A stretch of 40,842 bases of DNA. Source: Saprospiraceae bacterium (GTDB lineage Bacteria; Bacteroidota; Bacteroidia; Chitinophagales; Saprospiraceae). Location of the stretch: assembly GCA_028285085.1 (NCBI GenBank), contig JANQQI010000134.1:1-40842 (forward strand), given 5' to 3'. The translations under genes were made by a program, and so were the position numbers. The notes under the pieces were generated by a model. The model worked only from the letters and a program-made list of their open reading frames with translations. It was not told the origin of the DNA and searched no databases. The stretch's first letter is position 1, and each line of letters opens with the position of its first letter. Shown in pieces: positions 25,808 through 34,780 of the stretch.

Positions 25808-26186
25808 AATCGTTTAAAATTTTTCGTAAAAATGGTGATAAAAATTTGTTTTGCCAATCTGAATGTTCCCAAAAGTGATGATATTTTTTCCTAATGCGAT
25901 TAAGGCGACAGAGAAACGCCGCGTAATTTTAACATATTGTGCAAAGGAAAATGTTTTTTAGTTTTCGTTTAAAAATAACGATTGAAATCAGCAAAACGGC
26001 TCTCTATATTTATTACGTACTTGATTTTTAAAAGGTGGGGTTGGATACTAAAAATGAGGGAAATTGGTTAATACTCTAACTTTTTAAATATAAAGAATTA
26101 CTTTTACGCCAGATTCTTAGAATCACTTATCCACTCGCACTGAACATCCTCTCTGGTACCGCATTACAATCAAAATTCTGAAACAC
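25808..26186. other. Divergent intergenic region, 379 bases
   Basis: AT-rich, no gene seen; it must carry promoters for the T9SS gene (minus) and the TonB receptor (plus). GATTCT-T-AGAATC at 26112-26124 is a perfect 13-base palindrome about 60 bases before the receptor ATG and could be an operator. TAACTTTT at 26077-26084 is a near match to a -7 box. No confident promoter can be named. Confidence 0.4.
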
Positions 26187-28463
26187 ATGAACTTTACGTT
26201 GACTAAAGAGCTGGTTTTCAGTCTCTTATTCTTTCATATAACTTTTTCACTTTTTGCTCAAACCGCAACTATTAAGGGTACAATCACCGATGTTCAGAAC
26301 CAAGACATCCTTATTGGAGCCACCGTTCGCTCCACCGCCTTCGGCGCAGTGAGTGATTATGATGGCAACTACGAACTAGAATTGCCGGCTGGAAATCACG
26401 AATTGATCATCAGTTATGTCGGCTATGAAACACAAAAAATGAATATCACTTTGGCCGACAATGAGGTCAAAGTACTGAATTTTGAACTTGGCGAGCGCTC
26501 TACCCTACTCCAAACGGCTACGGTCACCAGCGGTAAATACGAAAAACCGCTGAGTGAACTGACTGTTTCCATGGAAGTCATCAAGCCACAATTAGCCGAA
26601 GCTATCAATACCACTTCTATTGACGAAGTGCTACAAAAAGTACCCGGCGTAGAGATGATTGACGGGCAGGCAAACATTCGTGGTGGCTCTGGCTGGTCCT
26701 ACGGTGCGGGGAGTCGCGTTCTCTTACTGGTTGATGACATCCCAGCCCTACAAGCTGATGCGGGCTTTCCAAATTGGGATGATATCCCCGTGGAGAGCCT
26801 GGAGCAATTGGAAGTGGTAAAAGGCGCCGCCTCGGCGCTCTACGGTTCATCCGCGCTTAACGGTATTATCAATGCTCGAACGGCCTACGCCAAAGCTGAG
26901 CCGGAGACCAAGATAGCCACCTTCGCAACCGTCTATCTGGATCCTAAAAACAAAGAATTGGTCTGGTACGATAGCCAGCCCTACGAGGCGGGATTGAGCG
27001 TCGTGCACAAGCAAAAAATTGATAAGTTGGATCTCGTCATCAGCGGTTATGGCTTACATCGTCGTGGCTTCCGTGAAAATACCAAATCGGATTATGGCCG
27101 AATCACTTTTAGCCCTCGTTATCGCATCAGCGATCGCTTGACGGTCGGTTTCAACTCTAATTTCAATCGTGGTAAATCCGAAAGCTATTTTTATTGGAAA
27201 GGTTGGGGCAATGATGCGCTCCGTGGCGATACCACTTCTTATTCAAAATCCGATCGCTTTCGATTTTACATCGACCCTTACGCTACTTACTTTGATCGTT
27301 CGGGCAATCGACACAAGGTGATGAGTCGCTACTTTAGCATCGATAATAACAATGATGGCGGGCAATCCAATCGCTCACATCTGTTATACGGTGAATATCA
27401 ATTTCAACGCGATTTCAAGGATCTTAACTTGGTCGTTACCGCCGGCGCGGTCGGCATCTATACCACTGTCTCCGCGCCTTTGTACGGCGACACCACCTTC
27501 AACACCAGCAACATCGCCGGCTATTTTCAAATTGATAAAAAGATGTTCGAGCGACTCAATTTATCCTTCGGGATGCGCTACGAACGCAATGAGCTAGATA
27601 GCCCTAACACCATCAACGGTGACACGATCTCCCAGGAAACGGCCGTCGAGTCTAAGCCGGTTTACCGCTTTGGCTTAAATTACCAAATTACTAAAGCGAC
27701 CTTCTTAAGGGCCTCTTTCGGTCAGGGGTACCGCTACCCTACTATCGCTGAGAAGTTTACCACCACCAGCGCGGGCATCATCAATGTTGTTCCAAATGCT
27801 TCTCTGAACTCGGAGACGGGCTGGTCCGCTGAAATTGGGATCAAGCAAGGCTTTCGGGTGAAGGATTGGGAAGGCTTTGTCGATATTGCGCTGTTCCAAT
27901 CGGAGTACAATGACATGATGGAGTTCGTTTTTGTGCAGGATCCGTCCTTTGGCTTTGGTTTCCAATCGCAGAATGTTGGTAATACCCGTATTCGCGGAGT
28001 AGATTTTAGTGTAGCCGCACAAGGTGATTTGTTGGGGACAAAGACCAGCTTACTTGCCGGTTATACTTATATCGATCCCAAGTTTCAAGAGTTCACCTTC
28101 AATGATTCGATCAATTCCTCCGTGGATTACAACATCTTGAAGTATCGGAACAAGCACAGCTTTAAAATTGACGTTGAAACTCAGATCAAGCATTTCAGCA
28201 TTGGTTTAGCTTCAAATTATCGTAGCCACATGGAGGCTATTGACGCCATCTTCGAGTTTTTCATTCCAGGGTTACGGGATCACCGAATGGATGATACCAA
28301 CGGTTCTATCACCTTCGATGCCCGAGTGGCGTACCGCTTCTTCGATAATCGAGCAAAAGTCTCCATTATTGCGCTCAATCTCTTCAACGAATTGTACACA
28401 TTAAGGCCAGCGTTAATCGAAGCGCCAACTAATGTGACGCTAAGGCTGGATTATCGATTTTAA
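26187..28463 (+). CDS. TonB-dependent outer-membrane receptor
   Basis: Signal peptide ending in SLFAQ, then a carboxypeptidase-like regulatory beta-sandwich (about residues 27-110, ATIKGTITD...GNYELELPAG). A plug domain follows (about 120-230, with DEVLQKVPGVEMIDGQANIR and VVKGAASALYGSSALNGIIN), then a 22-strand barrel to the C-terminus, which ends in the outer-membrane signal LRLDYRF. It imports a scarce ligand using TonB energy. The substrate is unknown: no SusD partner follows, so it is more like a siderophore, cobalamin or metal receptor than a glycan SusC. At 758 residues it is of that smaller class. The gene stands alone, divergent from a T9SS gene. Confidence 0.93.
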   Translation: MNFTLTKELVFSLLFFHITFSLFAQTATIKGTITDVQNQDILIGATVRSTAFGAVSDYDGNYELELPAGNHELIISYVGYETQKMNITLADNEVKVLNFELGERSTLLQTATVTSGKYEKPLSELTVSMEVIKPQLAEAINTTSIDEVLQKVPGVEMIDGQANIRGGSGWSYGAGSRVLLLVDDIPALQADAGFPNWDDIPVESLEQLEVVKGAASALYGSSALNGIINARTAYAKAEPETKIATFATVYLDPKNKELVWYDSQPYEAGLSVVHKQKIDKLDLVISGYGLHRRGFRENTKSDYGRITFSPRYRISDRLTVGFNSNFNRGKSESYFYWKGWGNDALRGDTTSYSKSDRFRFYIDPYATYFDRSGNRHKVMSRYFSIDNNNDGGQSNRSHLLYGEYQFQRDFKDLNLVVTAGAVGIYTTVSAPLYGDTTFNTSNIAGYFQIDKKMFERLNLSFGMRYERNELDSPNTINGDTISQETAVESKPVYRFGLNYQITKATFLRASFGQGYRYPTIAEKFTTTSAGIINVVPNASLNSETGWSAEIGIKQGFRVKDWEGFVDIALFQSEYNDMMEFVFVQDPSFGFGFQSQNVGNTRIRGVDFSVAAQGDLLGTKTSLLAGYTYIDPKFQEFTFNDSINSSVDYNILKYRNKHSFKIDVETQIKHFSIGLASNYRSHMEAIDAIFEFFIPGLRDHRMDDTNGSITFDARVAYRFFDNRAKVSIIALNLFNELYTLRPALIEAPTNVTLRLDYRF

Positions 28464-28488
28464 ACTGCCATTTTGACATAAAAACCCT

Positions 28489-28496
28489 TATCTTTG
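28489..28496 (+). promoter_or_regulatory. Candidate -7 element upstream of miaB
   Basis: TATCTTTG followed by C matches the Bacteroidota -7 consensus TAnnTTTG exactly. A TTTTGAC lies at 28471-28477, but only 13 bases separate it, closer than usual. Transcription would start near 28503, right at the foot of the first leader hairpin. Confidence 0.5.
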
Positions 28497-28504
28497 CCGC
28501 CGGT

Positions 28505-28584
28505 AAGAAGTCGCCCGATTTTTGAGCGGCTTCTTGCGTGTCTTAGCCATCTTGAGTAGTCTCTCATTCTGAAAAGTGACTACT
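28505..28584 (+). other. Structured leader of miaB (two hairpins)
   Basis: Hairpin 1: AAGAAGTCGC (28505-28514) with GCGGCTTCTT (28526-28535), 10 pairs including one G-T, loop 11 bases. Hairpin 2: AGTAGTC (28555-28561) with GACTACT (28578-28584), 7 pairs. No T-run follows either. They lie between a strong -7 box and the miaB ATG, giving a leader of about 155 bases. It could be a regulatory leader, a small RNA, or in part a terminator for the receptor gene. Confidence 0.4.
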
Positions 28585-28657
28585 TGGGCTCGCAAGTTAT
28601 TCAAGTGATGAGCAAAAGCACTAATCCTGCTTTTCAAACAAATGGAATCCGATAGAT

Positions 28658-30094
28658 ATGTACAATAATAATCCAACGCTGGAAGGAATTGGCAATAAGC
28701 AGATCGACGAGAGTAAGCAAGGCGATGTGTTTTACGCAGAACAGGTGCAAAGTAAAGTTAAAGACAAGCATTTCTATATTGAAAGCTATGGCTGTCAAAT
28801 GAATTTCAGCGATAGCGAAATCGTTGCTTCCATTCTCAACGACATGGGCTACGCGCCGACGCGTAATATGGAAGCGTCTGATTTGATCTTGATCAATACT
28901 TGCTCGATTCGTGAAAAAGCTGAAGATACGGTACGTAAGCGTTTGCGCATTTTTGACAAAGTCAAAGCCAAACGTCCGGGCACCTTGGTAGGGGTACTTG
29001 GTTGCATGGCAGAGCGTCTCAAAAGCAAACTGCTGGATCAAGAGAAACTCGTTGACTTGGTCGTAGGGCCAGATGCTTACCGAGATATTCCTAAACTCGT
29101 TGCTGAAGCTGAAGGTGGCGACAAAGGCATTAATGTATTCCTCAGTCGTGAAGAGACCTATGCGGATATTAGCCCCTTGCGCTTGGATTCGAATGGCGTG
29201 ACTGCTTTTATCTCCATCATGCGAGGTTGTGATAATATGTGCTCTTTCTGCGTGGTGCCTTTCACTCGAGGCCGTGAGCGCAGCCGCAATGCGTTCAGTA
29301 TCGTAGCAGAAGCTACAGATTTGTACCAACGTGGTTACCGAGAAGTCACCCTACTCGGTCAGAATGTAGATTCTTACAAATGGGAAAATCCTGAGACGAC
29401 GGACAAAGTCACTTTTGCTAACCTCCTGGCGATGGTGGCTGCAGTGCATCCTGACTTGCGAGTTCGTTTCTCTACGTCACACCCCAAAGACATCACGGAC
29501 GAGGTACTCTACACGATGCGTGATCACGAAAATATTTGCAAGTACATCCACTTGCCGGTCCAATCAGGGAATAGCCGCGTACTAGAGCTGATGAACCGAA
29601 CTTACGATCGCGATTGGTACATCCAAAAGATTGACCGCGTCTACGAGATCATGCCGGATTGTGCAGTGTCTTCTGATATCATTGCTGGTTTTTGCTCAGA
29701 AACGGAAGAGGAACATGAGGAAACACTGAGCATGATCGAATACGCCAATTATAGCATGTCATACATGTTTTACTACTCGGAGCGACCAGGTACTATGGCA
29801 GCCCGCAAATATCCTGATGACATTTCTCTGGAAGTTAAAAAGCGTCGTCTAACTGAAATCATTCGCCTCCAAAATCAAATTTCCTTCCGCCACAATCAAG
29901 GAGATATTGGTAAGACCTTTAAGGTGCTGATTGAAGGGGATTCTAAAAAGTCAGATCAGGAATTCAAGGGACGCAATTCTCAAAACAAGATGCTCGTCTT
30001 CCCAAAACGTGCAGGTTTAAAAGCCGGAGATTATACTTACGTCAAAGTTTTGGAAGCTACCAGCGCCACTTTAAAAGGGGAAATCGTCGAATAG
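28658..30094 (+). CDS. miaB: tRNA-2-methylthio-N6-dimethylallyladenosine synthase
   Basis: Radical-SAM methylthiotransferase that converts i6A37 to ms2i6A37 in tRNAs reading UNN codons. The N-terminal cluster ligands Cys46 (YGCQMN), Cys82 (NTCSIRE) and Cys116 (LGCMAER) and the SAM cluster Cys191, Cys195 and Cys198 ([10 protein letters not shown]) are all present. Other family blocks include [17 protein letters not shown] and the C-terminal TRAM domain ([12 protein letters not shown]...). Length 478 residues is normal. It starts the conserved Bacteroidota run miaB - sigma-54 activator - lptE and has a structured leader with a good -7 element. Confidence 0.98.
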   Translation: MYNNNPTLEGIGNKQIDESKQGDVFYAEQVQSKVKDKHFYIESYGCQMNFSDSEIVASILNDMGYAPTRNMEASDLILINTCSIREKAEDTVRKRLRIFDKVKAKRPGTLVGVLGCMAERLKSKLLDQEKLVDLVVGPDAYRDIPKLVAEAEGGDKGINVFLSREETYADISPLRLDSNGVTAFISIMRGCDNMCSFCVVPFTRGRERSRNAFSIVAEATDLYQRGYREVTLLGQNVDSYKWENPETTDKVTFANLLAMVAAVHPDLRVRFSTSHPKDITDEVLYTMRDHENICKYIHLPVQSGNSRVLELMNRTYDRDWYIQKIDRVYEIMPDCAVSSDIIAGFCSETEEEHEETLSMIEYANYSMSYMFYYSERPGTMAARKYPDDISLEVKKRRLTEIIRLQNQISFRHNQGDIGKTFKVLIEGDSKKSDQEFKGRNSQNKMLVFPKRAGLKAGDYTYVKVLEATSATLKGEIVE

Positions 30095-30156
30095 AATAGA
30101 CCGCGCAACTTGTTGCCCTCTTTAACCACAATTTTCCCCTAACCAAAACAACTACT

Positions 30157-31419
30157 ATGAGTATCCAATCGATCAAACAACGCTTCGGGATTATCGGCAA
30201 TGCTCCAGGTTTAGACAATGCCTTGCATACCGCTGAACGGGTGGCCAACACCGATTTGACGGTACTCATCACCGGCGAAAGTGGCGTCGGGAAAGAGGTA
30301 TTCTCCAAAATCATTCACGGCCTCAGTGCCCGCAAGCATAATAAATTTATCGCCATCAACTGCGGGGCCATCCCCGAAGGCACCATCAACTCGGAGCTAT
30401 TCGGACACGAAAAAGGCGCCTTTACCGGTGCTACGGGCGAACGCAAAGGCTATTTTGAAACGGTAGATACCGGTACCATTTTTCTCGATGAAATCGGCGA
30501 AATGCCACTGGATACGCAAGCATTCTTATTGCGCGTGCTTGAGACCGGCGAATTCATCCGAGTTGGCTCTTCCAAGTCGCAGCGGACGGATGTCCGCGTG
30601 ATTGCGGCTACGAATGTAGACCTGCTGGAACGAGTCGCCAAAGGGAAATTCAGAGAAGATTTGTACTATCGCCTAAGCACTGTACCGATTAAAGTCCCTT
30701 CGTTGAAAGAACGGCCCGGGGATATATACATGCTCTTTAGAAAATTTGCGATCGATTTTGCGGAGAAGTATCGCACCTCCCCCATCAAGCTCGACGAACG
30801 CGCCCGACTTCTGCTGGAACACTACCCTTGGCCAGGCAATATTCGCGAGTTGAAAAACATGGCTGAGCAATTGTCAGTAATGTCTGAGGAGAAATTGATC
30901 AGTGCAGAGGACCTCGTCAACCTGATGCCACACATTCGTCAGCGGAATCTCCCCGCCATTTCAAACCACCGCGATGGTCAGGCTGGTGATAGCGCCAACC
31001 CTGAGCGAGAGATCCTCTATAAGTTGCTTTTTGAGATGAAAAGTGATCTCAATGATCTTAAGCGTTTGGTCTTCGAATTGATCAATAATAATGATTTGGC
31101 GGTACCGGACATACAGAGTCTTCGACAACTCGAAGCCGGTAATTATCCTGCTCGGCCAGCTGAAGATCGCCCCCATAGTGATTATTTTGAGCGGCCCGAA
31201 GGCGAATCTATGGCTCACCAGCCGATTATCATTGATAAAGACAATCTGGCAGCCTACCAAGCGGAAGAGGTTGAGGAGAGTTTGTCGCTCGAAGAAATGG
31301 AGAAGGATCTCATTCAACGGGCCTTGAAAAAACACAATGGCCGTCGAAAAGATGCCGCCGAAGAATTGGGTATTTCAGAGCGGACGCTCTACCGCAAAAT
31401 CAAATATTACGATTTGTAA
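30157..31419 (+). CDS. Sigma-54-dependent transcriptional activator without receiver domain
   Basis: An AAA+ sigma-54 interaction domain begins almost at the N-terminus: Walker A GESGVGKE at 40-47, the sigma-54 contact loop GAFTGA at 87-92, and Walker B FLDEIGE at 109-115. A Fis-type helix-turn-helix closes the protein (RRKDAAEELGISERTLYRKI). There is no response-regulator, GAF or PAS domain in front, so it is not a standard two-component regulator; a linker of about 110 residues (270-380) of unknown structure separates AAA+ and HTH. Sited between miaB and lptE, as in many Bacteroidota, it may control envelope genes. Gap to miaB is 62 bases, to lptE 72 bases. Confidence 0.93.
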   Translation: MSIQSIKQRFGIIGNAPGLDNALHTAERVANTDLTVLITGESGVGKEVFSKIIHGLSARKHNKFIAINCGAIPEGTINSELFGHEKGAFTGATGERKGYFETVDTGTIFLDEIGEMPLDTQAFLLRVLETGEFIRVGSSKSQRTDVRVIAATNVDLLERVAKGKFREDLYYRLSTVPIKVPSLKERPGDIYMLFRKFAIDFAEKYRTSPIKLDERARLLLEHYPWPGNIRELKNMAEQLSVMSEEKLISAEDLVNLMPHIRQRNLPAISNHRDGQAGDSANPEREILYKLLFEMKSDLNDLKRLVFELINNNDLAVPDIQSLRQLEAGNYPARPAEDRPHSDYFERPEGESMAHQPIIIDKDNLAAYQAEEVEESLSLEEMEKDLIQRALKKHNGRRKDAAEELGISERTLYRKIKYYDL

Positions 31420-31491
31420 TTGTTAAATCCTCATGGCTAAGTATACAGAATTGGCCATCCTTACGTTTTACAGCAAAATGATCTGCTAGTT

Positions 31492-31983
31492 ATGCGACTT
31501 CTCCTATTCACCGCTTTGATTTGCCTGACAGTCTCTTGTAAGTATTCATTCCGGGGTATTGATATTCCGCAGGATATTAAAACGTTCTACGTTGGACCTT
31601 TTGAAATCACCGCCACGAATGCAGAGCCTACCATTTCTCAAATCTTTACCGAACGTTTGAAGGATAAGATTTTGACCGAATCCCGCCTTACCTTTGTACA
31701 GGCCGATCCCGATTGTGAATTCATCGGCTCGATCAACACTTATAGAGTTAGCCCAGTAGCACCTCAACCCGGTGAGACGACCGCTTTTAACCGATTAGAT
31801 ATTAGTGTGAAAGTGGAATTTGTCAATTATAAAGACGATACGAAGAACTGGGATAAAAACTTTCCGTATTTCGCAGATTTCCCTAGTGATCAGAATCTGC
31901 TGGATGTACAAGATGAGCTCATTGAAGACATCAATGATCAGTTAGTAGAGGATATTTTCAATAAGGCCTTTACGAGCTGGTAG
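31492..31983 (+). CDS. lptE: LPS-assembly lipoprotein LptE-like
   Basis: Short lipoprotein: leader ending in LTVSC, then KYSFRGIDIPQDIKTFYVGPF, the start expected for the LptE family, which plugs the LptD barrel and helps place lipopolysaccharide in the outer leaflet. The core ISQIFTERLKDKILTESRLTFV and the beta-strand FIGSINTYRVSPVAP fit the family. Length 163 residues is normal for Bacteroidota LptE. The position directly after the sigma-54 activator is the conserved order in this phylum and supports the call; in many relatives secG and groESL follow, whereas here convergent minus-strand genes begin 11 bases later. Confidence 0.9.
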   Translation: MRLLLFTALICLTVSCKYSFRGIDIPQDIKTFYVGPFEITATNAEPTISQIFTERLKDKILTESRLTFVQADPDCEFIGSINTYRVSPVAPQPGETTAFNRLDISVKVEFVNYKDDTKNWDKNFPYFADFPSDQNLLDVQDELIEDINDQLVEDIFNKAFTSW

Positions 31984-31994
31984 GTCGACGGTCG

Positions 31995-32867
31995 TTAGTG
32001 AAATTCGTAGTGAAATAGATTAGCGTAAACCCCATTCGCGCCCCGAATTTCCTGCTCCAGCAACAAACCATCTTCCCGATAACGCAGGTCAATCGTTTCC
32101 ATGGGCTTCCCGCCGCGCAACCGCTCACGTTGTACCAAGCGATTGTTTTGATCGTACACCCAAACATCCGTTTGCTCACTGCCTCTATCCAGGTTTTGAA
32201 TATGATGACGGGTACGATTGCCTTGCTCATCGAAGCTAAACTCATCGACCCGGATGATTTGCTCATCCTCGTTCAAGGTCTCTAGCTTAGTGATTCGGCC
32301 CTGATCATCTCGATAATAGTCGTAAAAGCGCACGGTTTCGTAGCCTTCTTGGTCAACTTCTACACTTTCAATAATATTAGCGTAGTCGTCATACTCGTAT
32401 TCCGCTTTTTCCATTACCTTATCCCCTTCATCATAAATCGCAACTTCGAGGACTTTACCTTCGCTATCGAATTTGCGAAACTCTTTTCCCTCATGATCGC
32501 CGTCTTCATCAGAAATCATGATGGTATTCGTGTTTTCGGCCTCGTCCCAGGCATATTTCTTCAGGGAAAATGAACCATCAGCGTAAGTCACCGTGATTTG
32601 GTCGATTTTACCACTATTATTATAAACGTATTCTAAACGCTGATCAGCCACTTCTTGGCCACTACTAAAGTGCTCCTCGGTCAATACCCGATCTTGGTTA
32701 TCGTAAGATCGGGCCGTTCGGCTTTCCGATTCTCCACTTGGCATATACTGTTCAAGTAAGGTGGTATTACCTTGTGGATCGCGTTCTTCGTATAAATTCT
32801 TGACACCCTCTTGGTCCGTGTCATCGTTAATCAATACTGTCGTAATCGACTTAATCTTGTTACTCAT
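31995..32867 (-). CDS. YD/RHS-repeat protein without signal peptide
   Basis: A 290-residue, acidic protein made of repeated beta-hairpin units of the YD/RHS type: about ten copies, each with a Y-D or F-D turn followed by a strand (for example RSYDNQDRVLTEE, YEYDDYANIIESVE, FSFDEQGNRTRHH, WVYDQNNRLVQRE). No signal peptide, lipobox, membrane helix, protease site or C-terminal toxin is visible, so it is a plain repeat rod and not a full Rhs toxin. Its ATG overlaps the last 8 bases of the secreted deiminase gene, so the two are co-transcribed and probably coupled. Its role is unknown; it converges with lptE. Confidence 0.8.
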   Translation of the reverse strand: MSNKIKSITTVLINDDTDQEGVKNLYEERDPQGNTTLLEQYMPSGESESRTARSYDNQDRVLTEEHFSSGQEVADQRLEYVYNNSGKIDQITVTYADGSFSLKKYAWDEAENTNTIMISDEDGDHEGKEFRKFDSEGKVLEVAIYDEGDKVMEKAEYEYDDYANIIESVEVDQEGYETVRFYDYYRDDQGRITKLETLNEDEQIIRVDEFSFDEQGNRTRHHIQNLDRGSEQTDVWVYDQNNRLVQRERLRGGKPMETIDLRYREDGLLLEQEIRGANGVYANLFHYEFH

Positions 32868-34641
32868 TGTGAGAAATCACCAGTTTTTGAATGTCTTGTC
32901 CTGTTTCGGTCTGCAAGTTAATAAAGTAGGTGCCAGCAGCAAAATCTGCAGCATTAATGAAGTATTTAGACTCGCCTTCCGGAAGCTGTCCCTGGAAAAT
33001 TGTAGTCACATCACGTCCCAAAACATCTTTCAAGGTAATCGTCGCTTCAGCAGCACGCGAGGTTAGCACTGGAATACATGTAATCGCCTTAGCAGGATTC
33101 GGGAAAATAGCCTCCAGGCTCGTCGTCTCGACACTTGGCCCTTCTTCCACGCTCACTAAACAGGCTTCAGCGGTGAAGGTCCAAAAGCCTTCGGGTGCAA
33201 CGATTGGACGCTGGATGACTTTACCGTCATTAGCCGTAGCTTCGATGTAATAGTGAACGTCACTAGCTTCGTCCAAAGGTGGAATATTTGCAGTCCATTC
33301 GTCATTGCCGGCATCACTCATATCAACCGTTTGCCAGGTACTATTAAGGTCGGTCGTGTAATACACCATTGCCGAAGCGATACCGCTCTTGTGGCGAATA
33401 GCGGCGCTCAAAGGCGTATTATCTTCATAGCAAGCTTCTTTTACCTTTTGGTGTGTAATCAACAATGGCTCATCTGCAGCAACTTCCTTAGTGATACAGT
33501 GCAAAGCACCACTCAATGGGATAATGGCATTACAATCAATGCCTACAACATTGTAGCCCGGCATCGCTTCTTCCCAGATGCGCAGTGCCGTCGTATCGTA
33601 TTGCTCTTGGTAGGTAGGTACTAAGATTAGCTTATTGAGAAAGAGTGCGTTAGCGTAAGTTCGATAATCACCGCCCGTCCAAGGATAAGCCGTTCCTTCC
33701 GGTGGCATGGGGATACGAATGAATTCATAAGGCTCGCCGTAAGGATTAGTATAATTATTTAAAATGTACTGAATGTTAGCCTCGATTTGTGGTCCGTCCG
33801 AAATACCCTCCGGGTACTCCCCGATCAAGATGCGCTCTTCGTCCAGCAGCTTCATGTGCATATCAATGTGATGAATCAAATCGTAGGGCAATTCCTGCAT
33901 TTTCACATAACTTTCAATCCCCATAAATTCATACATCAAATTATCTACGTCTTCCGGTGAGTGATTACTATCGCCCCAATCATTAAACGGTCCATTCTCA
34001 TCGTCTACCAATCGAGAAGAAAAACCCTGTCCGATTCCATCTGACATGAAGTTACCACCGGTGTGTACCAAGTCATTCGGCGCTACAGTTGTACAGTAAT
34101 TAGGAACTTGTAGATAATCGGCGATGACTTCGGGAATGGCATCATCCAAAGGACGAGGACGATTATAAATCCAATCCACAAATGCTAATTCATCCACATC
34201 GTTCATATAAACACTATTCGGACCGTAATCACGTACCCAAATACTATTGAAATCATCTTCGATGAAGGTGACGTTAGACGACCAATCTACGCCAGCGCCA
34301 TTCAACTGATTCTTAACCACATTATCATTACTACATACAATGATTACCTCTACTTCCTCACGGGCGTGACGCACAATCTCCGATAAGATGGATGGAAAAC
34401 CAGTCCACGTAATCACTACGGCCTGCATTTCTTCCCACTCTGCCGGCGTACGAATAGCCGCATCGTTGGGTACGTCGTTGATACAAGCAACGCTACGAGC
34501 GTTGAGTGTGGCCATATAAGCCGGCATCAGAGCTTCTTCGCCTTCCGCAAAGCCTCTTGGCAAGGGACGCGATTCGTCTTCAACTTGGGCTTGAAGTCCA
34601 AAGGAAAGTACAAGACAGAAAAATAGTAGAAAGGTTCTCAT
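32860..34641 (-). CDS. T9SS-secreted peptidylarginine/agmatine deiminase-like enzyme (PAD_porph family)
   Basis: Start set at ATG 34641, giving a signal peptide ending in GLQAQ; an upstream start would add charged residues. The catalytic domain (about residues 55-395) has guanidino-group-modifying residues in the family order: Asp138 (WVRDYGP), the GGN block at 195-197, His258 and Asp260 (HHID), Asn331 (TYANALFLN) and nucleophile Cys382 (ALHCIT). An Arg161-Pro-Arg163 pair lies 23-25 residues after Asp138. An Ig-like domain (about 405-500) and a T9SS sorting domain (IFPNPAKAI to the end) follow. This is the layout of Porphyromonas PPAD, which converts protein C-terminal arginine to citrulline. 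An extracellular agmatine deiminase is the alternative. A YD-repeat gene overlaps its 3' end. Confidence 0.9.
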   Translation of the reverse strand: MRTFLLFFCLVLSFGLQAQVEDESRPLPRGFAEGEEALMPAYMATLNARSVACINDVPNDAAIRTPAEWEEMQAVVITWTGFPSILSEIVRHAREEVEVIIVCSNDNVVKNQLNGAGVDWSSNVTFIEDDFNSIWVRDYGPNSVYMNDVDELAFVDWIYNRPRPLDDAIPEVIADYLQVPNYCTTVAPNDLVHTGGNFMSDGIGQGFSSRLVDDENGPFNDWGDSNHSPEDVDNLMYEFMGIESYVKMQELPYDLIHHIDMHMKLLDEERILIGEYPEGISDGPQIEANIQYILNNYTNPYGEPYEFIRIPMPPEGTAYPWTGGDYRTYANALFLNKLILVPTYQEQYDTTALRIWEEAMPGYNVVGIDCNAIIPLSGALHCITKEVAADEPLLITHQKVKEACYEDNTPLSAAIRHKSGIASAMVYYTTDLNSTWQTVDMSDAGNDEWTANIPPLDEASDVHYYIEATANDGKVIQRPIVAPEGFWTFTAEACLVSVEEGPSVETTSLEAIFPNPAKAITCIPVLTSRAAEATITLKDVLGRDVTTIFQGQLPEGESKYFINAADFAAGTYFINLQTETGQDIQKLVISHNE

Positions 34642-34658
34642 AAGATTGGTGATTTTAT

Positions 34659-34666
34659 CAAAATTA
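34659..34666 (-). promoter_or_regulatory. Candidate -7 element of the deiminase gene
   Basis: Reads TAATTTTG on the minus strand, an exact TAnnTTTG, 17 bases before the ATG at 34641. It lies between the hairpin that ends the upstream receptor gene and the start codon, implying a very short leader. Confidence 0.45.
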
Positions 34667-34695
34667 GCGCGAAATACTGACAAGCTGGGAAATAC

Positions 34696-34733
34696 CAGAA
34701 AGTGGCTAATTTTTACCGGTTAGCCACTTTCTG
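34696..34733 (-). terminator. Hairpin after the second TonB-receptor gene
   Basis: CAGAAAGTGGCTAA (34696-34709) and TTAGCCACTTTCTG (34720-34733) pair perfectly over 14 bases with a 10-base loop. It lies 48 bases past the receptor stop. The following T content on the minus strand is weak, but the stem is strong, so it probably separates the receptor and deiminase transcripts. Confidence 0.65.
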
Positions 34734-34780
34734 ATTTGGGATATCATTCCCAACTTAAATCGATATGTCAATTTCTGCTT

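Noticed and set aside
26041-26186. Promoter of the first TonB receptor at TAACTTTT
   Set aside because: Only a near match to the -7 consensus and no -33 box at proper spacing; mentioned in the gap entry but not called.
28488-28547. Minus-strand frame ending in a very basic 20-residue peptide that looks like a small ribosomal protein
   Set aside because: It overlaps the miaB leader hairpin, and its basic residues come from the stem repeat; no match to THX or another small ribosomal protein that I know.
28634-29329. Minus-strand 231-residue frame inside miaB
   Set aside because: Antisense shadow of miaB, which has all six cluster cysteines; low-complexity Phe/Ile-rich product.
31995-34641. 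Rhs/polymorphic-toxin locus
   Set aside because: The YD-repeat protein is short, has no export signal, core protease site or toxin tip, and no immunity gene follows.
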